DNA from: Venatoribacter cucullus
GTDB lineage: Bacteria; Pseudomonadota; Gammaproteobacteria; Pseudomonadales; Oceanobacteraceae
Length of the DNA stretch: 64,000 nt
Reading direction: 5' to 3'
Assembly: GCF_016132445.1 (NCBI RefSeq)
Contig: NZ_CP046056.1
Location: 1,240,001-1,304,000, forward strand
Under the pieces are notes generated by a model. The model ran no database searches and was not told the DNA's origin. It was given only the letters and a program-made list of their open reading frames with translations. Below, in pieces: positions 1 to 8,654 of the stretch; the stretch's first letter is position 1; each line of letters begins with the position of its first letter. The translations under genes were made by a program, and so were the position numbers.

Positions 1-1
1 T

Positions 2-1453
2 CTGAATGCCCTGTTTCCAACCTTGCCAGCCGGGCAAACCGACTGGCAGAAAGTGGCCGCCGCCACGGCCTGTTTACAGCGCTTTACCGTGATTACCGGC
101 GGCCCCGGCACCGGTAAAACCACCACGGTGACGCGCTTGCTCAGCGCCTTGCTGAGTACCCAGCCAGAGCTTTCCATTGCCCTGGCCGCGCCCACGGGTA
201 AGGCGGCGGCGCGCATGACCGAATCCATCCGTAACGCCAAACTGAAGGGCGCGTTGCCCTATGCGGAACAGATTCCCGACGACAGCTTTACCCTGCATCG
301 CTTGCTGGGCTGGACTCCCAACGGCTTCCGCTACGGCGCGCAGCGGCATTTACCCTTTGATTGCGTGGTGGTGGACGAAGCCTCGATGGTGGACTTGCCC
401 ATGATGCACCATCTGCTGATGGCGCTGGCGCCGCACACGCGGCTGATTCTGCTCGGCGACCGCGACCAGCTGGCATCGGTGGAAGCCGGCAGCGTACTGG
501 CGGATTTATGCGATGCCGGCGTTGAACACGGCCCGGATACAGCTTTTGCCACCCGCCTGAGTGCGTTAACCGGCTATCCGTTGCAGCAGGTGGCCGAAGT
601 GGCCTGCAGCCCCATGCAGAATGCACTGGCGCAGCTGCGGGTATCGCATCGTTTTGATGCCAGCAGCGGCATTGGCCAGCTGGCGGCGGCGGTGAATAAC
701 AGCGATATCAGGGCAGCGCAGCAGGCATTCCGTACCTTTGTTGAGCAGATACGTACTTATGAACTGGGGCAGCAGGATGCGCCGCCGTACTGGAACAACA
801 ACGACTGGCAGCAAAACGTACGCGCAGGGCTGCAGGGTTTTTGCCATGCCGTGACCGCACAACGCCCGGCCACCGAGGTGTTTGACGCCTTTGGCCAATA
901 CCGGCTGCTGGTGGCGCTGCGCAACGGCCAGAGTGGGGTAGAGGAGGTGAACCGGCAGGTGGAACAACTGCTGGTAAAACAGGGCTTATTACCGGGCCGC
1001 CCGGAAAAAGGTTTGTGGTATGCGGGGCGGCCGGTAATGATCAGCCGCAACGATTACGATCTGGGCCTGTTTAATGGCGATGTCGGCATTACCCTGTGGC
1101 ATACCGACGGCAGCAAACCGCAACTGAAAGTGGCTTTCCCGGACAGCGACGGCGGTATCCGCTGGTTATTACCCAGCCGTTTGCCGGCGCATGAAACCGC
1201 CTTCGCCATGACCGTACACAAAAGCCAGGGTTCGGAATTTACCCGCGTGTGCCTGTTATTGCCGGAACAATGGCAGAACGTGATTACCCGCGAGCTGATC
1301 TACACCGCCATTACCCGCGCCCGCGAGCAGTTTGATGTGTTCAGCAGCAGCGACAGCTGGGAGCGTGGCGTACGCGCCCGGGTGCAGCGTGCCAGTGGTT
1401 TGCGCGAAGCATTATGGCCACAAGCGGCCAATGAGGTTGAGGAATTGTTATGA
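2..1453 (+). CDS. recD: RecD, exodeoxyribonuclease V alpha subunit (5' truncated by window edge)
   Basis: RecD is the 5'-3' helicase motor of the RecBCD double-strand-break repair nuclease. The reading frame is open to the first base, so the true start lies upstream; about 484 of the usual ~600 residues are present. Visible motifs are the Walker A loop GGPGTGKTTT near base 100, the Walker B box VVVDEASMVD near base 365, and the C-terminal superfamily 1 motifs FAMTVHKSQGSEF and LIYTAITRARE. A TTG at base 23 is open but would cut into the conserved region before Walker A, so I do not take it as the start. The stop overlaps the next start as ATGA, suggesting translational coupling with the AsmA-like gene. 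recB and recC are expected upstream, outside the window. Confidence 0.95.
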   Translation: MNALFPTLPAGQTDWQKVAAATACLQRFTVITGGPGTGKTTTVTRLLSALLSTQPELSIALAAPTGKAAARMTESIRNAKLKGALPYAEQIPDDSFTLHRLLGWTPNGFRYGAQRHLPFDCVVVDEASMVDLPMMHHLLMALAPHTRLILLGDRDQLASVEAGSVLADLCDAGVEHGPDTAFATRLSALTGYPLQQVAEVACSPMQNALAQLRVSHRFDASSGIGQLAAAVNNSDIRAAQQAFRTFVEQIRTYELGQQDAPPYWNNNDWQQNVRAGLQGFCHAVTAQRPATEVFDAFGQYRLLVALRNGQSGVEEVNRQVEQLLVKQGLLPGRPEKGLWYAGRPVMISRNDYDLGLFNGDVGITLWHTDGSKPQLKVAFPDSDGGIRWLLPSRLPAHETAFAMTVHKSQGSEFTRVCLLLPEQWQNVITRELIYTAITRAREQFDVFSSSDSWERGVRARVQRASGLREALWPQAANEVEELL

Positions 1454-4086
1454 ATAAACGTCGCACCCGGTTGGGTAAAAAACTCTGGATGTGGCTGGCA
1501 CTGGTGCTGGCCATGTTGCTTGCTCTGTTGCTGGTGGTGTTGCACAGCCTGCCCGGGCTGGGCCTGCTGGCAGCATCACGCTGGTACGCTCAGCAAGGCG
1601 AAGGCTATGCCTTAAGCGCCCAGAACTGGCAGTTTGCGCCGTTTAAAACCCGGCTGGAGCTGCACGGAGTCGAGTTACAGCACCCCGGTGTTGGTGCGGA
1701 CAGCACGCAGTTAAAGCGGCTGGTACTGCAATTCCGGCTGCGCGAACTGTTTAATCGGCGGCTGCTGGTGGAACAGGTGCAGGTGGATGGCCTGCACGGT
1801 CAGCTGGCCGTAAAGGAACAGGCTGACGGCCAGCATCTGCAGCTGGCGGGGCTGAGCTTTCCACTGGTGGCAGCACCCATGAGCGACCGTGAACCCCTGA
1901 GTGAGCAAGCGGCTGATGAGCCGGCGGTGGGCAATGCTGACGACGCTGCTCCGGGTACTGAGCCTGTGCAGGACAGCGGGCCGGAATCCGGCACCGAACC
2001 CTGGCGCTTTGCCCTTAATCAATTGCAGCTGAACGACGTGCAGTGGCAGTGGGATATTGCCCTGGCCGGGCTGCGTACTCAGGGCCAGCTGAATCTGCAG
2101 ACCTTTCAGCTCAGCCAGTTTGACAGCCTTGGTGAGCAGCCGGTGAGGGCAGAGCTGACGCTGCAACTGGCGCGGCTGGCGGTACAGCAGCCGGCAATAA
2201 CGGCCGGCGATACCGGTGATTTCAGCGACACGCTGGTGTTGCAGCAACCATTACAGCTGCAGCTGAATGGCCGCATCCACGACCTGCAGACCCAGCCGCG
2301 CTGGGAAGGTGAGGCTGGTCTGTACGATCTGCAGCTGGATATGCCGGGGCTGGTCCGGCTTAGCCTGGCTGAACTGTTGCTGGCAGGCATAAATGCCGAT
2401 GCGGTGCAGCAACAACTGCACAGTCTGCAGCTTAATGGGGTGCTGATTGAGGACAATTCCGGTCGCAACCCGGCCGTACAGCTGGAACAGCTGCACCTGC
2501 AGGAGCTAAGTAATGATGGCCGGCTGCAGGCGGTACAACAGCTGCAGCTGCAGGGCTTACGGGTCGGTGATGCGGAACAGCCGCTGCTGTTGCTGCAGCA
2601 TTACCAGCTGCAGGATATTCAATGGCAAAGCCTGGCCGGCGCTGAAGCGGCACAGAAAGGCCAGCGTCTGAGTGTTGGTGCACAGCAATATTACGGGCTG
2701 GAACTGGCGCTCCGCCGGGCCGCCGATGGCCAGATTCTGGGGCTGGCGGCAGCTGCTCCGAACGCGGTTACTGCAGAACAGACGGCTGATGCCGTTGCTG
2801 TCGAACCCGCGCCCGCCGCGGAGGAAGCGCCAGGCACAGCAGCCACAGCGTCACCGGCGCAGGCAGTATTAACACTACTGCTGGCCGGCCTGAGCCAGGC
2901 CGTGCCGGACCATGATGATGCCAGTGCCGCTGACAGTGCAGAAAACAGTGCAGAAAACAGTGCAGAAAACAGTGCAGAAAACAGTGCAGAAAACAGTGCA
3001 GAAAACAGTGCAGAAAACAGTGCAGAAAACAGTGCAGAAAACAGTGCAGAAAACAGTGCAGAAAGCAGTGCCGCTGACCGTGCTGAAAGTGCGGTGACCA
3101 GCGGCAGCACACTGATTATTGAAGACCGCAGCGTGAATCCACCGCTGCAAACCACCCTGGCCCTGCATGAGTTGCAGGTCGGCGCCGTAAACAGCCAGCT
3201 GGATGCACAGGGGTTTAACCTGCACAGCAGCGTACCGCTGCATCTGCTGCTGGGGCTGGACCGTTTTAACCGCATTACACTGGATGCCGAACTGGGCTTA
3301 TTTCAGCGCGATAACCAGCTGTACCCGCAGGGGCCGCTGCAGGTAACGGTGCGGCAGCTGGATCTGGTGCCTTTCAACGGTTATCTGGCGGAGGCCCTGG
3401 GTTACCACGTCGACCGCGGCACGCTGGATGTGGACGCCAATATCCGCATCGACAAGGCGCAACTGCAGGGCGAAATCAAACTGCTGCTGCGCAATTCCCG
3501 CTTTGTCCCGGTGGATGAGGCGACCATTGACCGGGTCAGTAAACAGATTGCCATGCCGGTGGAAACCGCACTGGATTTATTGCGCGATGATAACGGCAAC
3601 ATCCGTTTAACCATTCCGGTCAGTGGTGATCTGGCCGATCCCGATGTGGGGCTGGGGGATATTACCCGCCAGCTCAGCCGGCTGGCGTTACAGCAAGGGG
3701 CGCTGTTTTATCTGCGCCAAAGCCTGCAGCCTTACAGCACCATGCTCAGCATTGCCTCGTACGCCGGCGACTACCTGTTTGCTATCCGGCTCGATTCACT
3801 CAGCTTTGCCGACCACAGCAGTGCTATTACCGATGAGCACCAGCAACACCTGCAGAAACTGATTGGGGTTATGCGGGATAAAAAGAACCTGGAAGTGCAG
3901 GCTTGTCCTTTTGTGAATGCCGCAGAAGCGGCGGCGCTGGGGGAAAACTGGCCGCAGCTGGCCCGGGCCCGGGGCGATAACCTGAAAGCGGCGGTGGCCG
4001 CCCTGGATGCACCACTGGCTGACCGTATTTCCGTGTGCCGGCCACAGCAGGGGAAACGGGCCGAAGTGATGCTGGGTGTGAACTGA
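1450..4086 (+). CDS. DUF748/AsmA-like envelope protein with SAEN tandem repeat
   Basis: An 878-residue protein with one N-terminal membrane anchor (about residues 10-38, rich in Leu/Val/Ala after a basic MNKRRTRLGKK start) and a long periplasmic part of repeated beta-rich segments, as in the DUF748/AsmA-like family linked to outer-membrane and lipid homeostasis. The family call rests on overall pattern, including the C-terminal section (about 640-760) where VDANIRIDKAQLQGEIKLLL is typical. The last ~100 residues (ITDEHQQHLQKLIGVMRDKKNLEVQ) recall an OmpA-like region. Residues 496-535 are ten perfect SAEN units, a low-complexity linker joining two folded parts. It starts inside the recD stop codon, so it is probably co-transcribed with recD. 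Exact function is unknown. Confidence 0.75.
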   Translation: MNKRRTRLGKKLWMWLALVLAMLLALLLVVLHSLPGLGLLAASRWYAQQGEGYALSAQNWQFAPFKTRLELHGVELQHPGVGADSTQLKRLVLQFRLRELFNRRLLVEQVQVDGLHGQLAVKEQADGQHLQLAGLSFPLVAAPMSDREPLSEQAADEPAVGNADDAAPGTEPVQDSGPESGTEPWRFALNQLQLNDVQWQWDIALAGLRTQGQLNLQTFQLSQFDSLGEQPVRAELTLQLARLAVQQPAITAGDTGDFSDTLVLQQPLQLQLNGRIHDLQTQPRWEGEAGLYDLQLDMPGLVRLSLAELLLAGINADAVQQQLHSLQLNGVLIEDNSGRNPAVQLEQLHLQELSNDGRLQAVQQLQLQGLRVGDAEQPLLLLQHYQLQDIQWQSLAGAEAAQKGQRLSVGAQQYYGLELALRRAADGQILGLAAAAPNAVTAEQTADAVAVEPAPAAEEAPGTAATASPAQAVLTLLLAGLSQAVPDHDDASAADSAENSAENSAENSAENSAENSAENSAENSAENSAENSAENSAESSAADRAESAVTSGSTLIIEDRSVNPPLQTTLALHELQVGAVNSQLDAQGFNLHSSVPLHLLLGLDRFNRITLDAELGLFQRDNQLYPQGPLQVTVRQLDLVPFNGYLAEALGYHVDRGTLDVDANIRIDKAQLQGEIKLLLRNSRFVPVDEATIDRVSKQIAMPVETALDLLRDDNGNIRLTIPVSGDLADPDVGLGDITRQLSRLALQQGALFYLRQSLQPYSTMLSIASYAGDYLFAIRLDSLSFADHSSAITDEHQQHLQKLIGVMRDKKNLEVQACPFVNAAEAAALGENWPQLARARGDNLKAAVAALDAPLADRISVCRPQQGKRAEVMLGVN
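2935..3066 (+). repeat. 12-bp in-frame tandem repeat (10 perfect copies plus one variant)
   Basis: The unit AGTGCAGAAAAC occurs ten times without a mismatch (2935-3054) and once more with AGC for the last codon (3055-3066). It encodes Ser-Ala-Glu-Asn within the DUF748 gene. The unit is a multiple of three, so copy-number change keeps the frame. Absence of synonymous differences points to recent slippage expansion. Confidence 0.97.
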
Positions 4087-4181
4087 CTGTTGCAAACCTG
4101 ACCGGGCCGGTGGGGTGCTGGACACCCGCCAGCCCCTTGCTGATAATGCCCGACTTACTTTAAACCTTGGTGTAACGTTCT

Positions 4182-4802
4182 ATGGAAAAGCCGCAATCCA
4201 TTATTCTGAAATCCCTCGCTGAATTTTTTCTGTTTGCTGTAATGGCCATTCTGCCGGCCTTGTTGTTGCGGTCCGATCTGGGTGCCGACTCAACCTGGGC
4301 CGGTGAATTTGCCGTAACCGAAATTCTGCAGGAAGTTTTATTGTTACTGAGCGCCGGTTTGTTCTGGTTGCTGGCGGTCAAAAAACCGGAAATCCGCGGG
4401 TTTGTGGTGTTGGTGGCCGGCTTTTTTACGGTCATGCTGATCCGTGAAATGGATGCTTTCCTGGATGATATCCGCCATGGTTTCTGGGTATATCCGGCCC
4501 TGTTGGTAGCCGTTGCCAGTATTGCCTGGGCCACCGTATTTAACCGTGCCACCATCGCTCAGCCGATGGCCGTGTTTTTTAATACCAAAGCGTATTTTCT
4601 GATGGCGATTGGCCTGGTAACCCTGCTGTTTTTCAGCCGTACTATTGGCAGCGGTAAAATGCTGTGGAGTGGTATGTTGGGTGATGCCTATTCCAATGAT
4701 TTCAAAAATGCGCTGCAGGAAGGTATCGAACTGTACGGCTATATTCTTATCGGTTACAGCGCGGTGCTGTACAGCAAATTACAGCTGAGCCGCAGCCGCT
4801 GA
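4182..4802 (+). CDS. Six-helix inner membrane protein, function unknown
   Basis: A 206-residue hydrophobic protein with about six membrane segments, near residues 10-27, 45-63, 68-87, 100-120, 130-150 and 183-200. I recognise no catalytic or transport motif. Charged residues sit in short loops (for example IREMDAFLDDIRHG at about 87-100, which could lie at a membrane surface and carry functional acids). The gene stands alone between the DUF748 gene and the reductase, and is followed directly by a strong hairpin terminator, so it is probably a single transcription unit or the tail of the recD unit. It could be an uncharacterised DUF family; confidence in the frame is high, in function nil. Confidence 0.8.
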   Translation: MEKPQSIILKSLAEFFLFAVMAILPALLLRSDLGADSTWAGEFAVTEILQEVLLLLSAGLFWLLAVKKPEIRGFVVLVAGFFTVMLIREMDAFLDDIRHGFWVYPALLVAVASIAWATVFNRATIAQPMAVFFNTKAYFLMAIGLVTLLFFSRTIGSGKMLWSGMLGDAYSNDFKNALQEGIELYGYILIGYSAVLYSKLQLSRSR

Positions 4803-4809
4803 GTAATGG

Positions 4810-4868
4810 CCGGTGCCGGTGGGTGGCAGAAATGTTCACCATCCACCGGGGCCGGTGCGGTATTTTTT
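4810..4868 (+). terminator. Rho-independent terminator after the six-helix protein
   Basis: Arms 4810-4826 and 4839-4855 pair over about 16 of 17 positions (two of them G-T) around a 12-base loop, followed by six T at 4863-4868. It separates the membrane protein from the reductase gene. Confidence 0.75.
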
Positions 4869-4969
4869 CCCTTCTCTTGATCCGGGTCAGATCCCGGTAA
4901 TCAGCGCCTTTTCTGATTGCCTGTTCAGGCATAGAGTACAGCCCTGCTGTTTTATCCGGAGGGCGGTGT

Positions 4970-6301
4970 ATGGCCCATATCAAACGCGTTTTTCTGTTCC
5001 TTTCTGTGTTCTTCACGGTGCTGTGGTTACTGGCGGATACCTTATGGCCGCAACCGCTGACCTATTTTTCTTTCCGTAGCGTGTTTGTGCAGTTCAGCGG
5101 CTGGCTCGCCATGGCGGCCATGAGCCTGGCCATGCTGCTGGCGCTGCGGCCGCGCTGGCTGGAAGCGCCGCTGCACGGGCTGGATAAAATGTACCGGCTG
5201 CATAAGTGGCTGGGCATCAGCGCGCTGGTGCTGGGGTTGCTGCACTGGTGGTGGGCCAAAGGCACCAAGTGGATGGTGGGCTGGGGCTGGCTGGTTAAAC
5301 CGCCACGGTCGGGGGCGGCGCCGGAATATACCGGGCTGGAAGCCTGGCTGCGTACTCAGCGTGGGCTGGCCGAAACCCTGGGCGAGTGGACCTTTTACAT
5401 AGCGCTGGTGCTGCTGGTGCTGGCATTAGTCAAAGCCTTTCCTTATCGCTTATTCCGTAAAACCCATAAATTGCTGGCGCTGGTGTATCTGGTGCTGGTG
5501 TATCACAGCCTGGTGCTGTTTAAAGCAGAATACTGGGCGCAGCCGTTGGGCTGGGCGATGGCGGCGCTGTTGCTGGTGGGCACCGTGGCCGCCGTACTGG
5601 TGCTGACCGGCCAGGTGGGGCACAGCCGTAAGGTCGCCGGCACCATCTGCAGCCTGCATGCCTACCCGGGTGTGCAGGTGGTGGAGGGCTGCATTCAGTT
5701 ACAGCCGGGCTGGCCGGGACATAAGCCGGGGCAATTTGTCTTTGTCACTTCCAGCCGCTCGGAAGGCGCGCACCCTTATACCATCGCTTCGGCCTGGGAC
5801 CCGCAGCAGCAACAATTAACCTTTGTGATCAAGGCGCTGGGGGACTGGACCGGGCAGCTGCAGGATTATCTGCACGAAGGCTTGCCGGTGCAGGTGGAAG
5901 GGCCCTATGGCTGCTTTGATTTTAACGACCAGCAACCCCGCCAGATCTGGATTGGTGCTGGTATTGGCATTACGCCTTTTATTGCCAAGATGAAACACCG
6001 GCTCAGCCACCCGTCTACCCAGGTGATTGATCTGTTTCATGTGACGGCGGAACGGGATGATGAGGCGCTGCAACGGTTGCGTGCCGATGCCGCTGCCGCC
6101 GGGGTGAACCTGCATATCCGTCTCAGCCGCGAAGAGGGCCGGCTGACGGCTGAACAGATCCGCGCGGCGGTACCCGAGTGGCAACAGGCCAGCGTCTGGT
6201 TCTGCGGGCCGGCGGCGTTTGGCCAGACCTTGCAGCAGGATTTCCACCGCCATGGGCTGGCCGGTGGCCGTTTTCATCAGGAGTTGTTTAATATGCGCTG
6301 A
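4970..6301 (+). CDS. Ferric-reductase-like flavocytochrome (transmembrane heme domain + FAD/NAD reductase)
   Basis: A 443-residue membrane oxidoreductase of the ferric reductase/NADPH-oxidase-like superfamily. The N-terminal ~220 residues hold about six helices with histidines suited to heme ligation (HKWLGISALVLGLLHWWW; KTHKLLALVYLVLVYHSLV). A ferredoxin-reductase-type module follows: FAD motif HPYTIAS at about 267-273, pyridine-nucleotide motif WIGAGIGITPF at about 327, and the terminal WFCGPAAFG near 409. It should pass electrons from cytosolic NAD(P)H through FAD and heme to an acceptor across the membrane; ferric chelate, oxygen or another acceptor cannot be told from sequence. The ATG follows a good Shine-Dalgarno (CGGAGGG). 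It appears monocistronic. Confidence 0.88.
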   Translation: MAHIKRVFLFLSVFFTVLWLLADTLWPQPLTYFSFRSVFVQFSGWLAMAAMSLAMLLALRPRWLEAPLHGLDKMYRLHKWLGISALVLGLLHWWWAKGTKWMVGWGWLVKPPRSGAAPEYTGLEAWLRTQRGLAETLGEWTFYIALVLLVLALVKAFPYRLFRKTHKLLALVYLVLVYHSLVLFKAEYWAQPLGWAMAALLLVGTVAAVLVLTGQVGHSRKVAGTICSLHAYPGVQVVEGCIQLQPGWPGHKPGQFVFVTSSRSEGAHPYTIASAWDPQQQQLTFVIKALGDWTGQLQDYLHEGLPVQVEGPYGCFDFNDQQPRQIWIGAGIGITPFIAKMKHRLSHPSTQVIDLFHVTAERDDEALQRLRADAAAAGVNLHIRLSREEGRLTAEQIRAAVPEWQQASVWFCGPAAFGQTLQQDFHRHGLAGGRFHQELFNMR

Positions 6302-6355
6302 AAAACCGGATAATAGCCGGCCATTCTTTTCGCCCGCTTATTCTGGTATTCCCGC

Positions 6356-8560
6356 ATGGAAATTAAGGTTAATTTTCTCGACAACCTCCGGCTTGAAGCG
6401 AAGTTTGACGACTTCACCGTGATTGCCGACCAGCCCATCCGCTACAAAGGGGATGGGTCGGCGCCCGGTCCGTTTGATTACTTCCTCGCTTCATCGGCGC
6501 TCTGTGCGGCTTACTTTGTGAAGCTGTATTGCCAGACTCGCGATATTCCCACTGAGAATATCCGTCTGTCGCAAAACAACATCGTTGACCCGGAAAACCG
6601 CTACAACCAGATTTTTAAAATTCAGGTTGAGTTACCCGCGGATATTTCAGAAAAAGACCGCATTGGTATTCTGCGCTCCATTGACCGCTGCACCGTTAAA
6701 AAAGTAGTGCAGACCGGGCCCGAATTTGTCATTGAAGTGGTCGATAACCTTGATGCCGATGCCCAGGCGTTATTGCTGGCACCGCAGGCGCAGGGCGAAG
6801 GCACCCGCATCGAAGGCAAAGACCTGCCGCTGGAACAAACCATTGCCAATATGTCGGCCATTCTGGCCGGGCTGGGCATGAAAATTGAGATCGCTTCATG
6901 GCGCAATATTGTGCCCAATGTGTGGTCGCTGCATATCCGCGATGCCCATTCGCAGATGTGTTTTACCAACGGCAAAGGCTCCAGCAAAGAAAGCGCGCTG
7001 GCCTCGGCGCTGGGCGAATTTATTGAACGTCTGAACTGCAATTTCTTTTATAACGACCAGTTCTGGGGCGAAGAGATCGCCAATGCCGATTATGTGCATT
7101 ACCCGGAAGAACGCTGGTTTCAGCCCGGCCCTAACGATGAACTGCCGGCGGACATTCTGGATGACTATTGTCTGGACATTTATAACCCGGACGGTGAGCT
7201 GCGCGGTTCGCATCTGTACGACACCAACTCGGGTAATACCAAGCGCGGTATTTGCTCGCTGCCGTTTGTGCGCCAGTCCGACGGCGAGGTGGTGTATTTC
7301 CCGTCCAACCTGATCGAAAACCTGTATTTAAGCAACGGCATGGCCGCCGGCAATACATTGGCGGAAGCGCAGGTGCAGTGTTTGTCGGAAATTTTTGAGC
7401 GCGCGGTAAAGCGCGAAATTCTTGAAAATGAACTGACGCTGCCGGATGTGCCGGAGCACGTACTGGCCAAATACCCTGGTATTGTCGCTGGTATTAAAGG
7501 CCTGGAAGAGCAGGGCTTTCCGGTGCTGGTAAAAGACGCTTCGCTGGGCGGCCAGTTCCCGGTGATGTGCGTCACCTTAATGAACCCGCGTACCGGTGGT
7601 GTGTTTGCCTCGTTCGGCGCCCATCCCAGTTTTCATGTGGCGCTGGAGCGCAGCCTCACCGAACTGCTGCAGGGCCGCAGTTTTGAAGGCCTGAACGACC
7701 TGCCACGGCCGACCTTTGAAAGCCATGCGGTGACCGAGCCGAACAATTTTGTCGAACACTTTATTGATTCCAGCGGCGTGGTGTCCTGGCGTTTCTTCAG
7801 TGCCCGTTCCGACTATGACTTTGTCGAATGGGATTTCACCTATCAGGGTGCCGACGCCAATACCCAGGAAGCCGCCACGCTGTTCGGCATTCTGGAAGAC
7901 CTGGGCAAGGAAGTGTATATGGCGGTGTACCCGCATCTGGGCGCCAATGCCTGCCGTATTCTGGTACCGGATTATTCCGAGATTTATCCGCTCGATGACA
8001 TCATCTGGGATAACACCAATAAAGCGCTGCTATTCCGCGAAGATATTCTTAACCTGCACCGCTTAACCGATAAGCAGCTGAAGGCGTTACTGAAACGTCT
8101 GGATGACAGCGAGCTGGATCATTACACCGATATCACCACCCTGATCGGCATTGAATTTGACGACAATACCGTCTGGGGTCAGCTGACCATTCTGGAACTG
8201 AAACTGCTGATCAGTCTGGCCCTGCAACGGCTGGAAGATGCTCAGGATCTGGTCGGAGAATTTCTGCAATTTAACGACAACACCGTTGAACGCGGGCTGT
8301 TTTATCAGGCCATGAATGCCGTGCTGGAAGTAACACTGGACGACGAGCTGGAACTGGCTGACTTTGAGCCCAATTTCCGCCGCATGTTCGGTAATGAACG
8401 TATGGATGCTGTGATTGGCTCAGTCGATGGTTCAGTGCGCTTCTATGGCTTAACGCCCACCAGTATGAAGCTGGAAGGGCTGGATAAGCACCTGCGCCTG
8501 ATCGACAGCTATAAAAAGCTGCACGCCGCGCGGGGCAGGGCGGTTAATAATATTGGTTAA
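6356..8560 (+). CDS. ycaO: OsmC-YcaO fusion, YcaO-type (ribosomal protein S12 methylthiotransferase accessory factor)
   Basis: A 734-residue protein. Residues ~1-140 are OsmC-like (SAPGPFDYFLASSALCAAYFVKLYC, with the redox-type Cys), and the rest is a YcaO ATP-grasp-like amide-activating domain. YcaO ATP/Mg signatures are visible: SKESALASALGEFIERLNC and AEAQVQCLSEIFERAVKREI, with the spaced acidic residues typical of the family, then a helical C-terminal region. E. coli YcaO, which affects RimO-dependent beta-methylthiolation of S12, has about 586 residues and lacks the OsmC part, so the length difference equals that added domain. No precursor peptide or RiPP genes lie nearby, so a housekeeping role is preferred over RiPP cyclodehydration. 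The start ATG is followed by a convincing OsmC sequence; terminated by a shared hairpin. Confidence 0.88.
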   Translation: MEIKVNFLDNLRLEAKFDDFTVIADQPIRYKGDGSAPGPFDYFLASSALCAAYFVKLYCQTRDIPTENIRLSQNNIVDPENRYNQIFKIQVELPADISEKDRIGILRSIDRCTVKKVVQTGPEFVIEVVDNLDADAQALLLAPQAQGEGTRIEGKDLPLEQTIANMSAILAGLGMKIEIASWRNIVPNVWSLHIRDAHSQMCFTNGKGSSKESALASALGEFIERLNCNFFYNDQFWGEEIANADYVHYPEERWFQPGPNDELPADILDDYCLDIYNPDGELRGSHLYDTNSGNTKRGICSLPFVRQSDGEVVYFPSNLIENLYLSNGMAAGNTLAEAQVQCLSEIFERAVKREILENELTLPDVPEHVLAKYPGIVAGIKGLEEQGFPVLVKDASLGGQFPVMCVTLMNPRTGGVFASFGAHPSFHVALERSLTELLQGRSFEGLNDLPRPTFESHAVTEPNNFVEHFIDSSGVVSWRFFSARSDYDFVEWDFTYQGADANTQEAATLFGILEDLGKEVYMAVYPHLGANACRILVPDYSEIYPLDDIIWDNTNKALLFREDILNLHRLTDKQLKALLKRLDDSELDHYTDITTLIGIEFDDNTVWGQLTILELKLLISLALQRLEDAQDLVGEFLQFNDNTVERGLFYQAMNAVLEVTLDDELELADFEPNFRRMFGNERMDAVIGSVDGSVRFYGLTPTSMKLEGLDKHLRLIDSYKKLHAARGRAVNNIG

Positions 8561-8601
8561 ATTCTGGCAGTAACAATAAATGAACCTGGAATAAGCCAAA
8601 G

Positions 8602-8634
8602 AAAAAAAAGAGCCTCAATTGAGGCTCTTTTTTT
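8602..8634. terminator. Bidirectional terminator between ycaO and the carboxylase gene
   Basis: Perfect stem AGAGCCTC-AATT-GAGGCTCT flanked by eight A on the left and seven T on the right, so it can end transcription from both converging genes. Confidence 0.95.
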
Positions 8635-8654
8635 AGTCCGGAACCGCGCTGAAA

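Noticed and set aside
2935-3066. CRISPR-like or regulatory repeat
   Set aside because: Contiguous 12-bp coding units without spacers, in frame within a long gene.
2691-3275. Other frames through the 12-bp repeat (poly FCTV, VQKT or SALF products)
   Set aside because: The repeat has no stop in several frames because its unit is a multiple of three, so open length alone means nothing.
6356-8560. RiPP biosynthetic cluster around YcaO
   Set aside because: No precursor peptide, dehydrogenase or exporter gene adjoins; the E. coli-like YcaO form fits a housekeeping role.
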